A stretch of DNA of 64,000 nt from an uncultured Draconibacterium sp. (GTDB taxonomy: Bacteria > Bacteroidota > Bacteroidia > Bacteroidales > Prolixibacteraceae): the NCBI RefSeq assembly GCF_963677575.1, contig NZ_OY782038.1, positions 1,178,001-1,242,000 of the forward strand. The letters are read 5' to 3'. How positions within the stretch are numbered: position 1 is the stretch's first letter; each line of letters starts with the position of its first letter. Positions 7,344 through 16,334 of this stretch are shown piece after piece. The position numbers were made by a program, and so were the translations under genes. The notes beneath the pieces were generated by a model that saw only the letters and a list, made by a program, of their open reading frames with translations, made no database searches and was not told the DNA's origin.

Positions 7344-8201
7344 ATGGAAAAACTCAAAATTGCTATTCAGACAAAAGGAAGGTTAAACGAAGACTCAATG
7401 GGGCTGATAAACGAGGCCGGAATAGGATTGAGCGTTGGTAGACGTAAATTGGTATCGGAAGCTAAAAACTTCCCAATGGATGCCTTGTTTTTGCGCGACG
7501 ATGATATTCCGCAAACCGTTGCCGACGGGGTTGCCGATATTGGTGTTGTTGGCGAAAACGAAATGGCCGAAAAAAATGAGAATGTGGTCATTGCAAAACG
7601 TCTTGGCTTTTCGAAATGCCGCCTGTCGCTGGCCATTCCAAAGTCGATAGACTATCCGGGTGTTGAATTCTTTAACGGCAAAAAAATTGCTACCTCTTAC
7701 CCCGTTATTCTGAAAAAGTTTTTAGACGAGAACAACATTAAAGCTGACATTCATGTGATTACCGGATCGGTAGAAATTGCTCCCGGAATTGGTTTGGCCG
7801 ATGCTATTTTCGATATCGTAAGTTCGGGATCTACGTTGGTAAGTAACCGCCTGAAAGAGGTTGAGGTTGTGATGAAATCGGAAGCGGTACTGATTGCCAA
7901 TCCAAACCTTTCGGCTGAAAAGCAGGAAATTCTCGACGAACTCATTTTCAGAATTGAGTCGGTACAGCGTGCCGAAGGCAAAAAGTACATTCTTTTGAAT
8001 GTTCCTAACGAAAAAATTGAAGAAGTTACAGCATTGCTTCCGGGAATGAAAGCACCAACACTGGTTCCGTTGGCAAAAGAAGGATGGAGCTCGATGCATT
8101 CGGTAATTGAGGAAGATGATTTCTGGGAAGTAATTGGCAAATTGAAAAAAGCCGGTGCCGAAGGAATCCTTGTTGTTCCTATTGAAAAAATGATTTTTTA
8201 G
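7344..8201 (+). CDS. hisG: ATP phosphoribosyltransferase, long form
   Basis: First step of histidine synthesis: joins ATP and PRPP to give phosphoribosyl-ATP. At 285 residues this is the long HisG form, which carries a C-terminal ACT-like domain for histidine feedback inhibition (about residues 210-285) and needs no HisZ. Family motifs include KGRLNEDS near residue 11, DIGVVGENE at about 66-74 and the PRPP-binding loop region ADAIFDIVSSGSTL at about 153-166. It opens the his operon directly after the attenuator. Confidence 0.97.
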   Translation: MEKLKIAIQTKGRLNEDSMGLINEAGIGLSVGRRKLVSEAKNFPMDALFLRDDDIPQTVADGVADIGVVGENEMAEKNENVVIAKRLGFSKCRLSLAIPKSIDYPGVEFFNGKKIATSYPVILKKFLDENNIKADIHVITGSVEIAPGIGLADAIFDIVSSGSTLVSNRLKEVEVVMKSEAVLIANPNLSAEKQEILDELIFRIESVQRAEGKKYILLNVPNEKIEEVTALLPGMKAPTLVPLAKEGWSSMHSVIEEDDFWEVIGKLKKAGAEGILVVPIEKMIF

Positions 8202-8254
8202 GAGTCAAAAACTTAAAACCATTGTTACCTCATGCTAAATAATATTCAAAATAA

Positions 8255-9148
8255 ATGACAACAAGACAGTACATATTATTTGCTATTCCATCACTGATCT
8301 GGGGATCGACCTGGTATGCGATTAAGTTTCAACTGGGAACGGTTGATCCGCTGTTATCGGTTGCCTATCGTTTTTTGGCAGCCGGCATTCTGCTCATTTT
8401 ATTTTGTGTGTTTACGGGAAGAAAAATGAAATTCTCCCTGCGCGAACACTTGATGATGTTGCTTTTAGGACTCTGTCTTTTCGGTATCAATTATTGGTTT
8501 GTATACGAAGCAGAAACCAAATTAACCAGCGGCATAGTGGCAGTAATATTTTCCTTGATCATATTCTTTAATATATTTTTTAATGCAGTTTTGCTGAAAG
8601 GGAAAATAAAACCGGATGTAATTCTGGCAGCAGTACTCGGTGTTGGCGGCACAGCACTGTTATTTAAGAATGAGCTTAAAACGTTTGATGCAGGCGGTAG
8701 TAACTGGATCGTGTTCTTGCTTTGTTTGGGAGGATTGACTTTCGCTTCGTTAGGAAACATTATATCGGCTTACAAGCAAAAGAAAAACATGCCGGTTCTG
8801 CAGGCCAACGCCTACGGAATGTTGTACGGAGGATTGGCCATGTTTGCAGTTGTTTTAATGACGGGCAAACCGCTTAACTTTGAAGCTTCGCTGAATTATT
8901 CGGTGTCGTTATTGTATCTCACAATGTTCGGGTCGATTGTCGCGTTTTCCACGTATTTAAAGCTACTCGGCGAAATTGGCCCCGACCGATCGATTTACGT
9001 TACGCTTATTACACCGGCCATTGCTTTGTTAATTTCTACTTTTTTCGAAGGTTACCGATGGGATGTATTCGCCGTGTTGGGAATACTTTTGCTATTTTCG
9101 GGCAACATTCTGGCTTTACGATTTAAAACAAAAAAAACAGTTTCATGA
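8255..9148 (+). CDS. EamA/DMT family transporter inside the his operon
   Basis: 297-residue inner-membrane protein with about ten hydrophobic helices and the duplicated EamA arrangement (first repeat opening IPSLIWGSTWYAIKFQ, second opening FLLCLGGLTFASLGNIISAYK). The family exports metabolites and amino acids. Its stop codon overlaps the hisD start (ATGA, 9145-9148), so it is translationally coupled within the operon. Co-regulation by the His attenuator suggests a substrate related to histidine or its precursors, but that is inference. Confidence 0.88.
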   Translation: MTTRQYILFAIPSLIWGSTWYAIKFQLGTVDPLLSVAYRFLAAGILLILFCVFTGRKMKFSLREHLMMLLLGLCLFGINYWFVYEAETKLTSGIVAVIFSLIIFFNIFFNAVLLKGKIKPDVILAAVLGVGGTALLFKNELKTFDAGGSNWIVFLLCLGGLTFASLGNIISAYKQKKNMPVLQANAYGMLYGGLAMFAVVLMTGKPLNFEASLNYSVSLLYLTMFGSIVAFSTYLKLLGEIGPDRSIYVTLITPAIALLISTFFEGYRWDVFAVLGILLLFSGNILALRFKTKKTVS

Positions 9149-10443
9149 AGACTTATATAAATCCGGATAGAAATACCTGGACCGACATTTTAAAACGTCC
9201 ACTTTTCGATGTTTCGGAGTTGTACGGTCGCGTACAAAATATATTAACCGAAATTAGAGAGCAGGGTGACGAAAAACTTCGTGAATACACCGAACGTTTC
9301 GACGGTGTAAAAGTCGATAATTTTGAAGTTTCAGCGGAAGAAATCGCCAAAGCAGAAGCCTCCATCAGTCAGGATTTGAAAGAGGCAATTGCTTTAGCTG
9401 CCGAAAACATTAAGGCTTTTCACAGCGCCCAAATGCCCGAGGTAAGGAAAATGGAAACCAAACCTGGCGTAATCTGCTGGCAAAAACCGGTAGCTATAGA
9501 AAAGGTTGGTTTATACATTCCGGGTGGAACTGCACCACTTTTTTCAACCGTATTGATGTTGGCGCTTCCGGCAAAAATAGCGGGCTGCAAACAAATTGTT
9601 CTCTGTTCGCCACCCAACAAAAATGGAGAAATTCATCCGGCGATTTTATATGCGGCAAAAGTTGCGGGCGTAACACAGATTTACAAACTGGGAGGTGTGC
9701 AGGCCATTGGAGCAATGGCTTACGGTACCGAAACAGTTCCAAAAACCTACAAAATATTTGGTCCGGGAAATCAATATGTGACGGCAGCCAAGCAGTTGGT
9801 TAGCATGAACGAAGTTTCGATTGATATGCCGGCCGGTCCGTCAGAAGTTCTGGTAGTTGCCGACGAAACATCAAACCCGGCTTTTGTAGCTTCCGATCTA
9901 TTATCGCAGGCAGAACACGGTGCCGACAGCCAGGTTGTTTTGGTTGCCAATAATGAAAATACGTTGAATAAAGTAGTAGCCGAAGTTGACACTCAACTGG
10001 CTCAACTGCCACGAAAAGAGCTGGCCGAAAAAGCGCTTTCAAACAGTGTTTTGATTGTCGTTTCGGATGATGAAGAGCGAGTTGATTTGATCAATGAATA
10101 CGCACCGGAACACTTAATCATTAGCACTAAAAAGTATGTGCAACTGGCGGATCAAATCACCAACGCTGGTTCGGTATTTTTGGGTGAATTCACTCCTGAA
10201 AGTGCAGGCGATTATGCTTCGGGAACAAATCACACATTGCCAACCAACGGCTGGGCACGATCGTACAGTGGAGTTAATTTGGATAGTTTCCTGAAAAAGA
10301 TAACATTCCAGGAGATTGATAAACAAGGACTCCTAACAATTGGCCCCGCTATTGAAAAAATGGCAGCCACCGAAGAGCTTGAAGCGCACAAAAATGCTGT
10401 AACTTTACGCCTTAAACAGATCGAAAAAGATGGAACTAAATAA
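9145..10443 (+). CDS. hisD: Histidinol dehydrogenase
   Basis: Zn-dependent NAD enzyme that oxidises L-histidinol to L-histidine in two steps. 432 residues, normal length. Visible motifs: YIPGGTAPLFSTVLM (about 118-132), FGPGNQYVTAAKQLV with DMPAGPSEVLVVAD (about 205-240), the Zn-site region SQAEHGADSQ, and the catalytic EH pair in NEYAPEHLII. It overlaps eamA by 4 bases and hisC by 14, indicating coupled translation. Confidence 0.98.
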   Translation: MKTYINPDRNTWTDILKRPLFDVSELYGRVQNILTEIREQGDEKLREYTERFDGVKVDNFEVSAEEIAKAEASISQDLKEAIALAAENIKAFHSAQMPEVRKMETKPGVICWQKPVAIEKVGLYIPGGTAPLFSTVLMLALPAKIAGCKQIVLCSPPNKNGEIHPAILYAAKVAGVTQIYKLGGVQAIGAMAYGTETVPKTYKIFGPGNQYVTAAKQLVSMNEVSIDMPAGPSEVLVVADETSNPAFVASDLLSQAEHGADSQVVLVANNENTLNKVVAEVDTQLAQLPRKELAEKALSNSVLIVVSDDEERVDLINEYAPEHLIISTKKYVQLADQITNAGSVFLGEFTPESAGDYASGTNHTLPTNGWARSYSGVNLDSFLKKITFQEIDKQGLLTIGPAIEKMAATEELEAHKNAVTLRLKQIEKDGTK

Positions 10444-11461
10444 TCTACTCCGCGAGAACATAAAAAACCTGAAGCCCTATTCTTCTGCGCGAGACGAATA
10501 CAGTGGGGACGCAATGGTTTTTCTCGATGCAAACGAAAATCCGTTTAACGAGCCATACAACCGCTACCCCGATCCTTTGCAGCGAATTGTAAAAGAGAAA
10601 ATTGCGGTGATAAAAAAAGTAGGATCGGAAAATATTTTTTTGGGAAATGGTAGCGATGAACCAATCGATTTGCTGATTCGCGCATTTTGCGAACCCGGTA
10701 AGGACAACGTAGTTACCATTGACCCAACTTACGGAATGTACAAGGTAGCCGCCGATATTTCGGGAGTTGAACTTCGGAAAGTTTCATTAACTGAAGATTT
10801 TCAGTTGAACATCAACGACATGCTTGGCGAAACCGACAAAAATACCAAGCTGATATTTTTATGCTCGCCCAACAATCCAACCGGCAACAGCCTGAAAAAA
10901 GAGGCGATGCTGGAACTGTCCAATCAATTTGAAGGGCTGGTAATTATCGACGAAGCATACATCGATTTTGCTCCCGGCCAAACCCTTTTAGGAGAACTGG
11001 AGCACTACCCCAACTTGATAATTCTGCAAACATTTTCGAAAGCATGGGGAATGGCTGGAATTCGTTTGGGAATGGCCTTTGCAAGTAAAGAATTGATTAG
11101 TGTTCTGAATAAAATTAAGTACCCATACAACCTGAATATTCTTACACAGGAAAAAGCACTGGAATTACTTGATAAAAAAGTAACCGTTCAGAAATGGGTA
11201 AAACTATTGATTGCCGAGCGCGAAAAAATGGAAAAACTGCTGGTTGAGTTTCCTTTTGTGGTTAAAGTTTATCCATCTGATGCCAACTTCCTTTTAGTAA
11301 AAATGCACGATGCACGTGGAATTTACAACTACCTGGTTGATGAAGGAATAATTGTTCGCGACCGTTCGAAAGTACATTTGTGCGACGAAAGTTTACGCAT
11401 TACAATTGGCAGCTCGGAAGAGAACGAAAAACTACTGAGCTCCCTAAAAAACCTAATTTAA
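10430..11461 (+). CDS. hisC: Histidinol-phosphate aminotransferase
   Basis: PLP enzyme that aminates imidazole acetol-phosphate to histidinol phosphate. 343 residues. The PLP-binding lysine lies in TFSKAWGMAGIRLG (about residue 204), preceded by NPTGN and IIDEAYIDFA motifs of fold type I. The start lies inside hisD, and hisB begins five bases after the stop. Confidence 0.97.
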   Translation: MELNNLLRENIKNLKPYSSARDEYSGDAMVFLDANENPFNEPYNRYPDPLQRIVKEKIAVIKKVGSENIFLGNGSDEPIDLLIRAFCEPGKDNVVTIDPTYGMYKVAADISGVELRKVSLTEDFQLNINDMLGETDKNTKLIFLCSPNNPTGNSLKKEAMLELSNQFEGLVIIDEAYIDFAPGQTLLGELEHYPNLIILQTFSKAWGMAGIRLGMAFASKELISVLNKIKYPYNLNILTQEKALELLDKKVTVQKWVKLLIAEREKMEKLLVEFPFVVKVYPSDANFLLVKMHDARGIYNYLVDEGIIVRDRSKVHLCDESLRITIGSSEENEKLLSSLKNLI

Positions 11462-11466
11462 AGACG

Positions 11467-12588
11467 ATGAAGAAAGTACTATTTATAGACAGAGACGGAA
11501 CCTTAAACTACGAAACTGCCGATGAGCAAATCGATGCTTTTGAGAAATTGGAGTTTCTTCCAAAGGTTTTCCGCAATATGCATTACATCCGAAAAAACCT
11601 GGATTACGAATTGGTGATGGTTACCAACCAGGATGGATTGGGAACGGATTCGTTTCCGGAGGATACATTCTGGCCGGTACATAACTTCATTCTGAAAGCA
11701 TTTGAAAACGAAGGTGTTGTTTTTGATGACATATGTATTGACCGTCACTTTCCAGAGGATAACTCCACAACCCGCAAACCGGCAACCGGAATGCTTACAA
11801 AGTATTTGGAAGGTGATTACGATTTGGCAAACAGTTTTGTTATCGGCGACAGAAAGACTGATATAATGCTAGCCAAAAATCTTGGAGCAAAAGGTATATT
11901 TATTAATAACGGCGACCTGGTTGAAGAGCTGGAAAAGGAAGGACTGGCTGATATTTGTGCGTTAATTTCCGACGACTGGGACGATATTTACGCTTGTGTT
12001 GCTGCTCCTCAACGAACCGCAAAAGTGGTTCGCACAACTAAAGAAACCAATATTTCAATTTCGCTAAATCTGGATGGTTCAGGCGTGTGCAATATATCGA
12101 CCGGGTTGGGATTCTTCGACCATATGCTGGAACAAATTGGCCGACACAGTGGCGTTGACCTTGATATACAGGTAAAAGGCGATTTACAGGTCGACGAACA
12201 TCATACCATTGAAGATACGGCCTTGGCATTGGGTGAAGCATTTAAAAATGCTGTTGGCAATAAACTGGGCATGGAACGCTACGGTTTTTGCCTGCCAATG
12301 GACGAGTGTCTGGTAATGGCGGCTATTGACTTTGGTGGGCGTCCGTGGTTGGTTTGGGATGCCGAATTTAAACGCGAAATGGTTGGCGACATGCCCACCG
12401 AAATGTTTATGCATTTCTTTAAATCGTTCTCCGACGCTGCTTTATGCAATTTGAATATTAAAGCCGAAGGTGCTAACGAACACCATAAAATTGAAGCGAT
12501 TTTTAAAGCCTTGGCAAAATCAATAAAAATGGCCATTCGCCGCGATGTATTTAACTTTGATTTGCCATCAACTAAAGGTACATTATAA
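11467..12588 (+). CDS. hisB: Bifunctional histidinol-phosphatase / imidazoleglycerol-phosphate dehydratase
   Basis: Carries out two pathway steps. The N-terminal HAD phosphatase (about 1-165) begins with the nucleophile motif FIDRDGTLNYE and contains VTNQDGLGTD and the IGDRKTDIMLAKNLGA motif. The C-terminal dehydratase domain (about 180-373) carries the Mn-binding signatures GFFDHMLEQI, DEHHTIEDTA and GANEHHKIEA. ATG 11467 (MKKVLFIDRD) is the start; the frame is open farther upstream only by chance inside hisC. 373 residues matches the bifunctional enzymes. Confidence 0.97.
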   Translation: MKKVLFIDRDGTLNYETADEQIDAFEKLEFLPKVFRNMHYIRKNLDYELVMVTNQDGLGTDSFPEDTFWPVHNFILKAFENEGVVFDDICIDRHFPEDNSTTRKPATGMLTKYLEGDYDLANSFVIGDRKTDIMLAKNLGAKGIFINNGDLVEELEKEGLADICALISDDWDDIYACVAAPQRTAKVVRTTKETNISISLNLDGSGVCNISTGLGFFDHMLEQIGRHSGVDLDIQVKGDLQVDEHHTIEDTALALGEAFKNAVGNKLGMERYGFCLPMDECLVMAAIDFGGRPWLVWDAEFKREMVGDMPTEMFMHFFKSFSDAALCNLNIKAEGANEHHKIEAIFKALAKSIKMAIRRDVFNFDLPSTKGTL

Positions 12589-12642
12589 AAAAATTCCGCA
12601 GTATTCTGTGCAACTCTCTGTTTACTCTGCGGTTAAAACAAT

Positions 12643-13527
12643 ATGAAGACAATAAAAACACTACACGAAAAAAAGGACACCGCAATACTTTTGATCCACT
12701 GTCCTGATAAACAAGGAATTCTTGCTACAGTAACTGAATTTCTGAACAAGAATAAAGGAAATATTCTTTACCTCGATCAGCATGTTGATCGCCAGGAAAA
12801 GATATTTTACATGCGGGTAGAATGGGAACTGGAAAATTTTGCGATTCCTGCAGATAAAATTGGTGAGTATTTTGACACCTTAATTGGCAGTCCGCTGCAA
12901 ATGAACTGGAAGATCTATTTCTCCAATTCAGTTCCGCGAATGGCGCTGTTTGTATCGAAAATGCCGCATTGTTTATTCGATATTTTGGCGCGTTACACAG
13001 CCGGTGAGTGGGATGTGGAGATACCGATGATTATTAGTAATCACGAAACACTGCGTCCGGTTGCTGAACGTTTCGATATTGATTTCCACTATTTCCCGAT
13101 AAATAAAGAGAACAAAGCCGAACAAGAGGCTGCAGAGCTAAAATTATTGAAGGAAAATAACATTGATTTTGTGGTGCTGGCGCGCTACATGCAAATTCTT
13201 TCGGAAGATTTTGTGAAGAATTATCCGAATAAAGTGATCAATATTCACCATTCATTTTTGCCGGCATTTGCGGGCGCAAAACCTTATCATGCTGCACACA
13301 CGCGTGGAGTTAAAATTATTGGTGCAACCAGTCATTATGTAACTTCCGATCTTGATGCCGGCCCAATTATTGAACAAGACGTTACCCGCTGCAGTCATGT
13401 TGACACGGTACAAAAACTAATTCGTAAAGGTCGCGATCTGGAAAAGATTGTCCTGTCAAAAGCCGTTTACAAGCACCTTCAGCGCAAAGTGCTGGTTTAT
13501 AAAAACCGCACGGTTGTGTTTAATTAA
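12643..13527 (+). CDS. purU: Formyltetrahydrofolate deformylase
   Basis: Hydrolyses 10-formyl-THF to formate and THF. N-terminal ACT domain (about 15-90, LIHCPDKQGILATVTEFL) and C-terminal formyl-transferase fold with the catalytic segment INIHHSFLPAF and GATSHYVTSDLDAGPIIEQD. 294 residues is typical. It is in line with the his genes, 54 bases after hisB. A metabolic link is plausible because HisF/HisH release AICAR, whose recycling into purines uses one-carbon units. The preceding gap has a CCGCAG...CTGCGG hairpin (12597-12633). Confidence 0.95.
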   Translation: MKTIKTLHEKKDTAILLIHCPDKQGILATVTEFLNKNKGNILYLDQHVDRQEKIFYMRVEWELENFAIPADKIGEYFDTLIGSPLQMNWKIYFSNSVPRMALFVSKMPHCLFDILARYTAGEWDVEIPMIISNHETLRPVAERFDIDFHYFPINKENKAEQEAAELKLLKENNIDFVVLARYMQILSEDFVKNYPNKVINIHHSFLPAFAGAKPYHAAHTRGVKIIGATSHYVTSDLDAGPIIEQDVTRCSHVDTVQKLIRKGRDLEKIVLSKAVYKHLQRKVLVYKNRTVVFN

Positions 13528-13531
13528 GAAC

Positions 13532-13997
13532 AAAGTTGCAAGTTACAAGTTGCAGGTTTTAGTCAATCATAAAAATCAACTAAAATAAAAGCTTATGAAA
13601 AGTTATAGAGATTTGGAAATTTATCAGTCTGCCTATCAACTAGCTATAAAAGTTCATAAAATGACCTTAACTTTACCTGCTTACGAACTGTATGAACAAG
13701 GAAGTCAGGTTAGACACTCAACAAAAAGTATAAAAGATAATATTGTTGAGGGCTATGGCAGAAACAGGTACAAACAGGACTTTATCCGGTTTCTGGTTTA
13801 TGCGCAGGCTTCGTGTGATGAAGCCAACTCACAACTAACAATGATCAATGAACTTCATTTTGAATCGAAAGGCTTAAACGATTTGATAGCAGATTATGAA
13901 CTTTTAGGAAGAAAACTTAATAAATTTATTGACTATGTTGAAAGGCACAGGAATGAAAAAAATTAACCAGTAACTTGAAACAAGTAACCTGTAACAA
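13532..13997. repeat. Related inverted flanks around the four-helix-bundle gene
   Basis: The bases just before the gene (13532-13557, built of GTTGCAAGTTACAAGTTGCAGG) and just after it (about 13967-13997, built of AGTAACTTG...AAGTAACCTGTAAC) are imperfect reverse complements, both made of repeated (C/G)AAGTTAC-like words. They delimit a roughly 460-bp unit sitting inside the his operon, suggesting insertion as a cassette. Confidence 0.45.
13595..13966 (+). CDS. Four-helix-bundle protein (23S rRNA IVP family)
   Basis: 123-residue protein of the TIGR02436 / S23 ribosomal intervening-sequence protein family: YRDLEIYQSAYQLAIKVHKMT at the N-terminus, QVRHSTKSIKDNIVEGYGR in the middle and SCDEANSQL late. 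The family forms a pentameric four-helix bundle; function is not established. It interrupts the his operon between purU and tlpA, has no metabolic connection to it, and is bracketed by repetitive inverted flanks, so I regard it as a recently inserted cassette that left downstream transcription intact. Confidence 0.85.
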   Translation: MKSYRDLEIYQSAYQLAIKVHKMTLTLPAYELYEQGSQVRHSTKSIKDNIVEGYGRNRYKQDFIRFLVYAQASCDEANSQLTMINELHFESKGLNDLIADYELLGRKLNKFIDYVERHRNEKN

Positions 13998-14003
13998 AAG
14001 ATT

Positions 14004-14552
14004 ATGAAAAAACTACTATCCATCCTCAGCATAACATTTTTAGCCATGACTTCATTTGCCCAACTAAACACAATTCCAGAAAAAGAAATACCAGCCGATT
14101 ACGGTTACATCGTAAAAATCGGGGAACAAATGCCCGATGTTACAATGGAACTCACCGACGGTACAAAAGTTTCAACAGCCGATTTAAAAGGCAAAGTTAC
14201 CATGTTGCAATTTACTGCCAGCTGGTGTTCGGTGTGCCGCAAAGAAATGCCACATATTGAAAAAGAGATCTGGAAAAAACACAAAAACAACGATGATTTT
14301 GTACTGATTGGTGTTGATATGGACGAGCCGCTCAACAAGGTAAAAGATTTTAAGGAAACCATGGAAATTACTTATCCGTTGGCCCTTGATCCGGGAGCTG
14401 ACATTTTTTACACTTTTGCCGCAAAAGGTGCCGGTGTTACCCGTAACGTGATTGTCGACAAAACGGGAAAAATCGTATATATGACCCGACTTTTTAAAAA
14501 AGACGAATTCAATGAAATGGTGGAAGTTATCGACTTATTATTGAAAAAATAA
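14004..14552 (+). CDS. Periplasmic TlpA-like thioredoxin-fold protein
   Basis: 182 residues with a signal peptide (about 1-19, ending TSFAQ) and a thioredoxin fold of the TlpA/ResA type. The redox motif is WCSVC in FTASWCSVCRKEMP (about residues 71-84). TlpA-type proteins reduce disulfides outside the cytoplasm, often serving cytochrome c maturation. Its location between his genes is unexpected; a large cytochrome cluster lies 3 kb downstream, but a functional link is inference. Confidence 0.85.
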   Translation: MKKLLSILSITFLAMTSFAQLNTIPEKEIPADYGYIVKIGEQMPDVTMELTDGTKVSTADLKGKVTMLQFTASWCSVCRKEMPHIEKEIWKKHKNNDDFVLIGVDMDEPLNKVKDFKETMEITYPLALDPGADIFYTFAAKGAGVTRNVIVDKTGKIVYMTRLFKKDEFNEMVEVIDLLLKK

Positions 14553-14566
14553 AATACAGGAACAAC

Positions 14567-15166
14567 ATGAATATTGTAATAATAAAATACAATGCCGGAA
14601 ACATTGAGTCGGTAAACAATGCACTGAACCGATTGGGTGTGAATGCTGAGATCACGGCCGATCACGATAAGATCAGAAATGCAGACAAAGTGATCTTTCC
14701 GGGAGTTGGCGAGGCCAGCACAACAATGTCCTACCTGCGCGAAAACAAACTCGATGAACTGATCATTTCGCTGAAACAACCGGTTTTGGGAATTTGCCTC
14801 GGACTTCAGTTAATGTGTTCGCACTCGGAAGAAAACGATACCAAATGCCTGGGAATTTTTGATGAGAAGGTAAAACGCTTTATTCCAAAGCCCGGCGAAG
14901 AATTTGTCACCAAAGTTCCGCACATGGGATGGAATGCCATAAAAGACCTGAAAAGCGACCTTTTTACGGCCGACCTGGAAAATGAATACGTTTATTTCGT
15001 TCACTCGTATTACGCCGAAAAAAGCGAGCATACCATTGCCACCTGCGATTATATTCTTCCGTTTAGTGCAGCTTTACACCGCGATAATTTCTATGCCACA
15101 CAGTTTCACCCGGAAAAAAGTGGAACTATTGGCGCAAAAATATTGGAGAACTTTCTAAAACTCTAA
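14567..15166 (+). CDS. hisH: Imidazole glycerol phosphate synthase, glutaminase subunit
   Basis: Class I glutamine amidotransferase that supplies ammonia to HisF. 199 residues. Nucleophile Cys in PVLGICLGLQLM (about residue 78), with the His/Glu of the triad in ATQFHPEKSGTIG (about 181-188). It ends the his genes in this window, 14 bases after tlpA. Its obligate partner hisF, and hisA and hisIE, are not found here. Confidence 0.97.
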   Translation: MNIVIIKYNAGNIESVNNALNRLGVNAEITADHDKIRNADKVIFPGVGEASTTMSYLRENKLDELIISLKQPVLGICLGLQLMCSHSEENDTKCLGIFDEKVKRFIPKPGEEFVTKVPHMGWNAIKDLKSDLFTADLENEYVYFVHSYYAEKSEHTIATCDYILPFSAALHRDNFYATQFHPEKSGTIGAKILENFLKL

Positions 15167-15259
15167 GCACACTAACGTAACTTTGTACTAACAATTTTAA
15201 ACCGGAATCGACGTTCTTCAAACGAAACAAACAATAAATAAAAAGTAATCAGCAAAATC

Positions 15260-16027
15260 ATGGATAGGCTAACAATCATAAAAGTAGGTGGAAAAGTAGT
15301 TGAAGAACCGGAATCACTAAATGCTCTACTCGATCAATTCAGCAAGATCTCAGGAAACAAATTGCTTGTTCATGGAGGAGGCCGAACTGCCACTGAAATG
15401 GCAAAACGCCTTGGAATTGAGACAAAAATGGTTGATGGCCGCCGCATTACCGATGCCGACATGCTTGAAGTAGTTACCATGGTTTACGGCGGTTTGGTAA
15501 ACAAGAAGATAGTTGCCGGGTTGCAGGCGCGAGACATGAATGCAGTGGGACTTACCGGAGCCGACCTAGGTTTAATAAAGGCCCACAAACGACCTATACA
15601 GGAAGTTGATTACGGTTTTGTTGGCGATGTTGACGACGTAAATGCCCGCGAACTGCGCATGCTTATCGATGAAAATGTTATTCCGGTTGTTGCGCCACTA
15701 ACTCACGACGCAAAAGGCCAGTTACTAAATACCAATGCTGATACAATTGCCTCAGAGTTAGCCATCGAATTATCGAATTACTTTAAGGTTTACCTTTTCT
15801 ATTGTTTCGAGAAACGTGGTGTTTTGCGCGATCCAAACGATGAAGCTTCGGTGATTTACGATCTCAACTATAAATTATTTGATGAATACAAAACCGACGG
15901 CACCATCAGCGAAGGAATGATTCCGAAGCTGGACAACGGTTTCAGGGCAAAAGCAAAAGGTGTGCAGGAAATCCTGATCACCAACCCCGAAAATATTGCA
16001 ACCGGCCGCGGTACACGACTTACCTAA
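15260..16027 (+). CDS. argB: Acetylglutamate (or succinylglutamate) kinase
   Basis: Amino-acid kinase of the arginine pathway that phosphorylates N-acylglutamate. Motifs: IKVGGKVVE at the N-terminus, VHGGGRTATEMAKRLG (about 37-52), NADTIASELAIEL (about 165-177) and the C-terminal ATGRGTRL. 255 residues is typical. Many Bacteroidetes use N-succinyl rather than N-acetyl intermediates, so the acyl group is open. It follows hisH by 93 bases and other arg genes are absent. Confidence 0.93.
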   Translation: MDRLTIIKVGGKVVEEPESLNALLDQFSKISGNKLLVHGGGRTATEMAKRLGIETKMVDGRRITDADMLEVVTMVYGGLVNKKIVAGLQARDMNAVGLTGADLGLIKAHKRPIQEVDYGFVGDVDDVNARELRMLIDENVIPVVAPLTHDAKGQLLNTNADTIASELAIELSNYFKVYLFYCFEKRGVLRDPNDEASVIYDLNYKLFDEYKTDGTISEGMIPKLDNGFRAKAKGVQEILITNPENIATGRGTRLT

Positions 16028-16334
16028 AATAAGTTTAAATAACTCCCCCATTTTTCCTCGTGTATTCTTAAATTCTACACGTACTTATATTAATATGTAA
16101 ATAACTCCAACCTGCCGGATAACAGAAAAGTCAAGCGCTGTTTTTCCATTGCATCTTCATTTATTCCCGTTTTTTATTAGTAATTTTCACATTGGTTCAA
16201 ATTAAATTAGAAGTAATCTACACTTTTAAATATTGAAATATTTTACTATGTTGAGGTTCAAAAATAGAATTGTGCTAAATATTATGAGAAGAGAAACCTA
16301 ATAACTATAATTAACTAAATACCAAAACTTTAGA
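16028..16334. other. Gene-free spacer before the FNR-like regulator
   Basis: 307 A+T-rich bases with no open frame of note. It should hold the promoter of the regulator at 16335, but no convincing TTTG/TAnnTTTG pair and no FNR-type dyad was found. Confidence 0.5.

Noticed and set aside
7722..8140. Two long minus-strand frames over hisG
   Set aside because: Reverse shadows of an unmistakable hisG.
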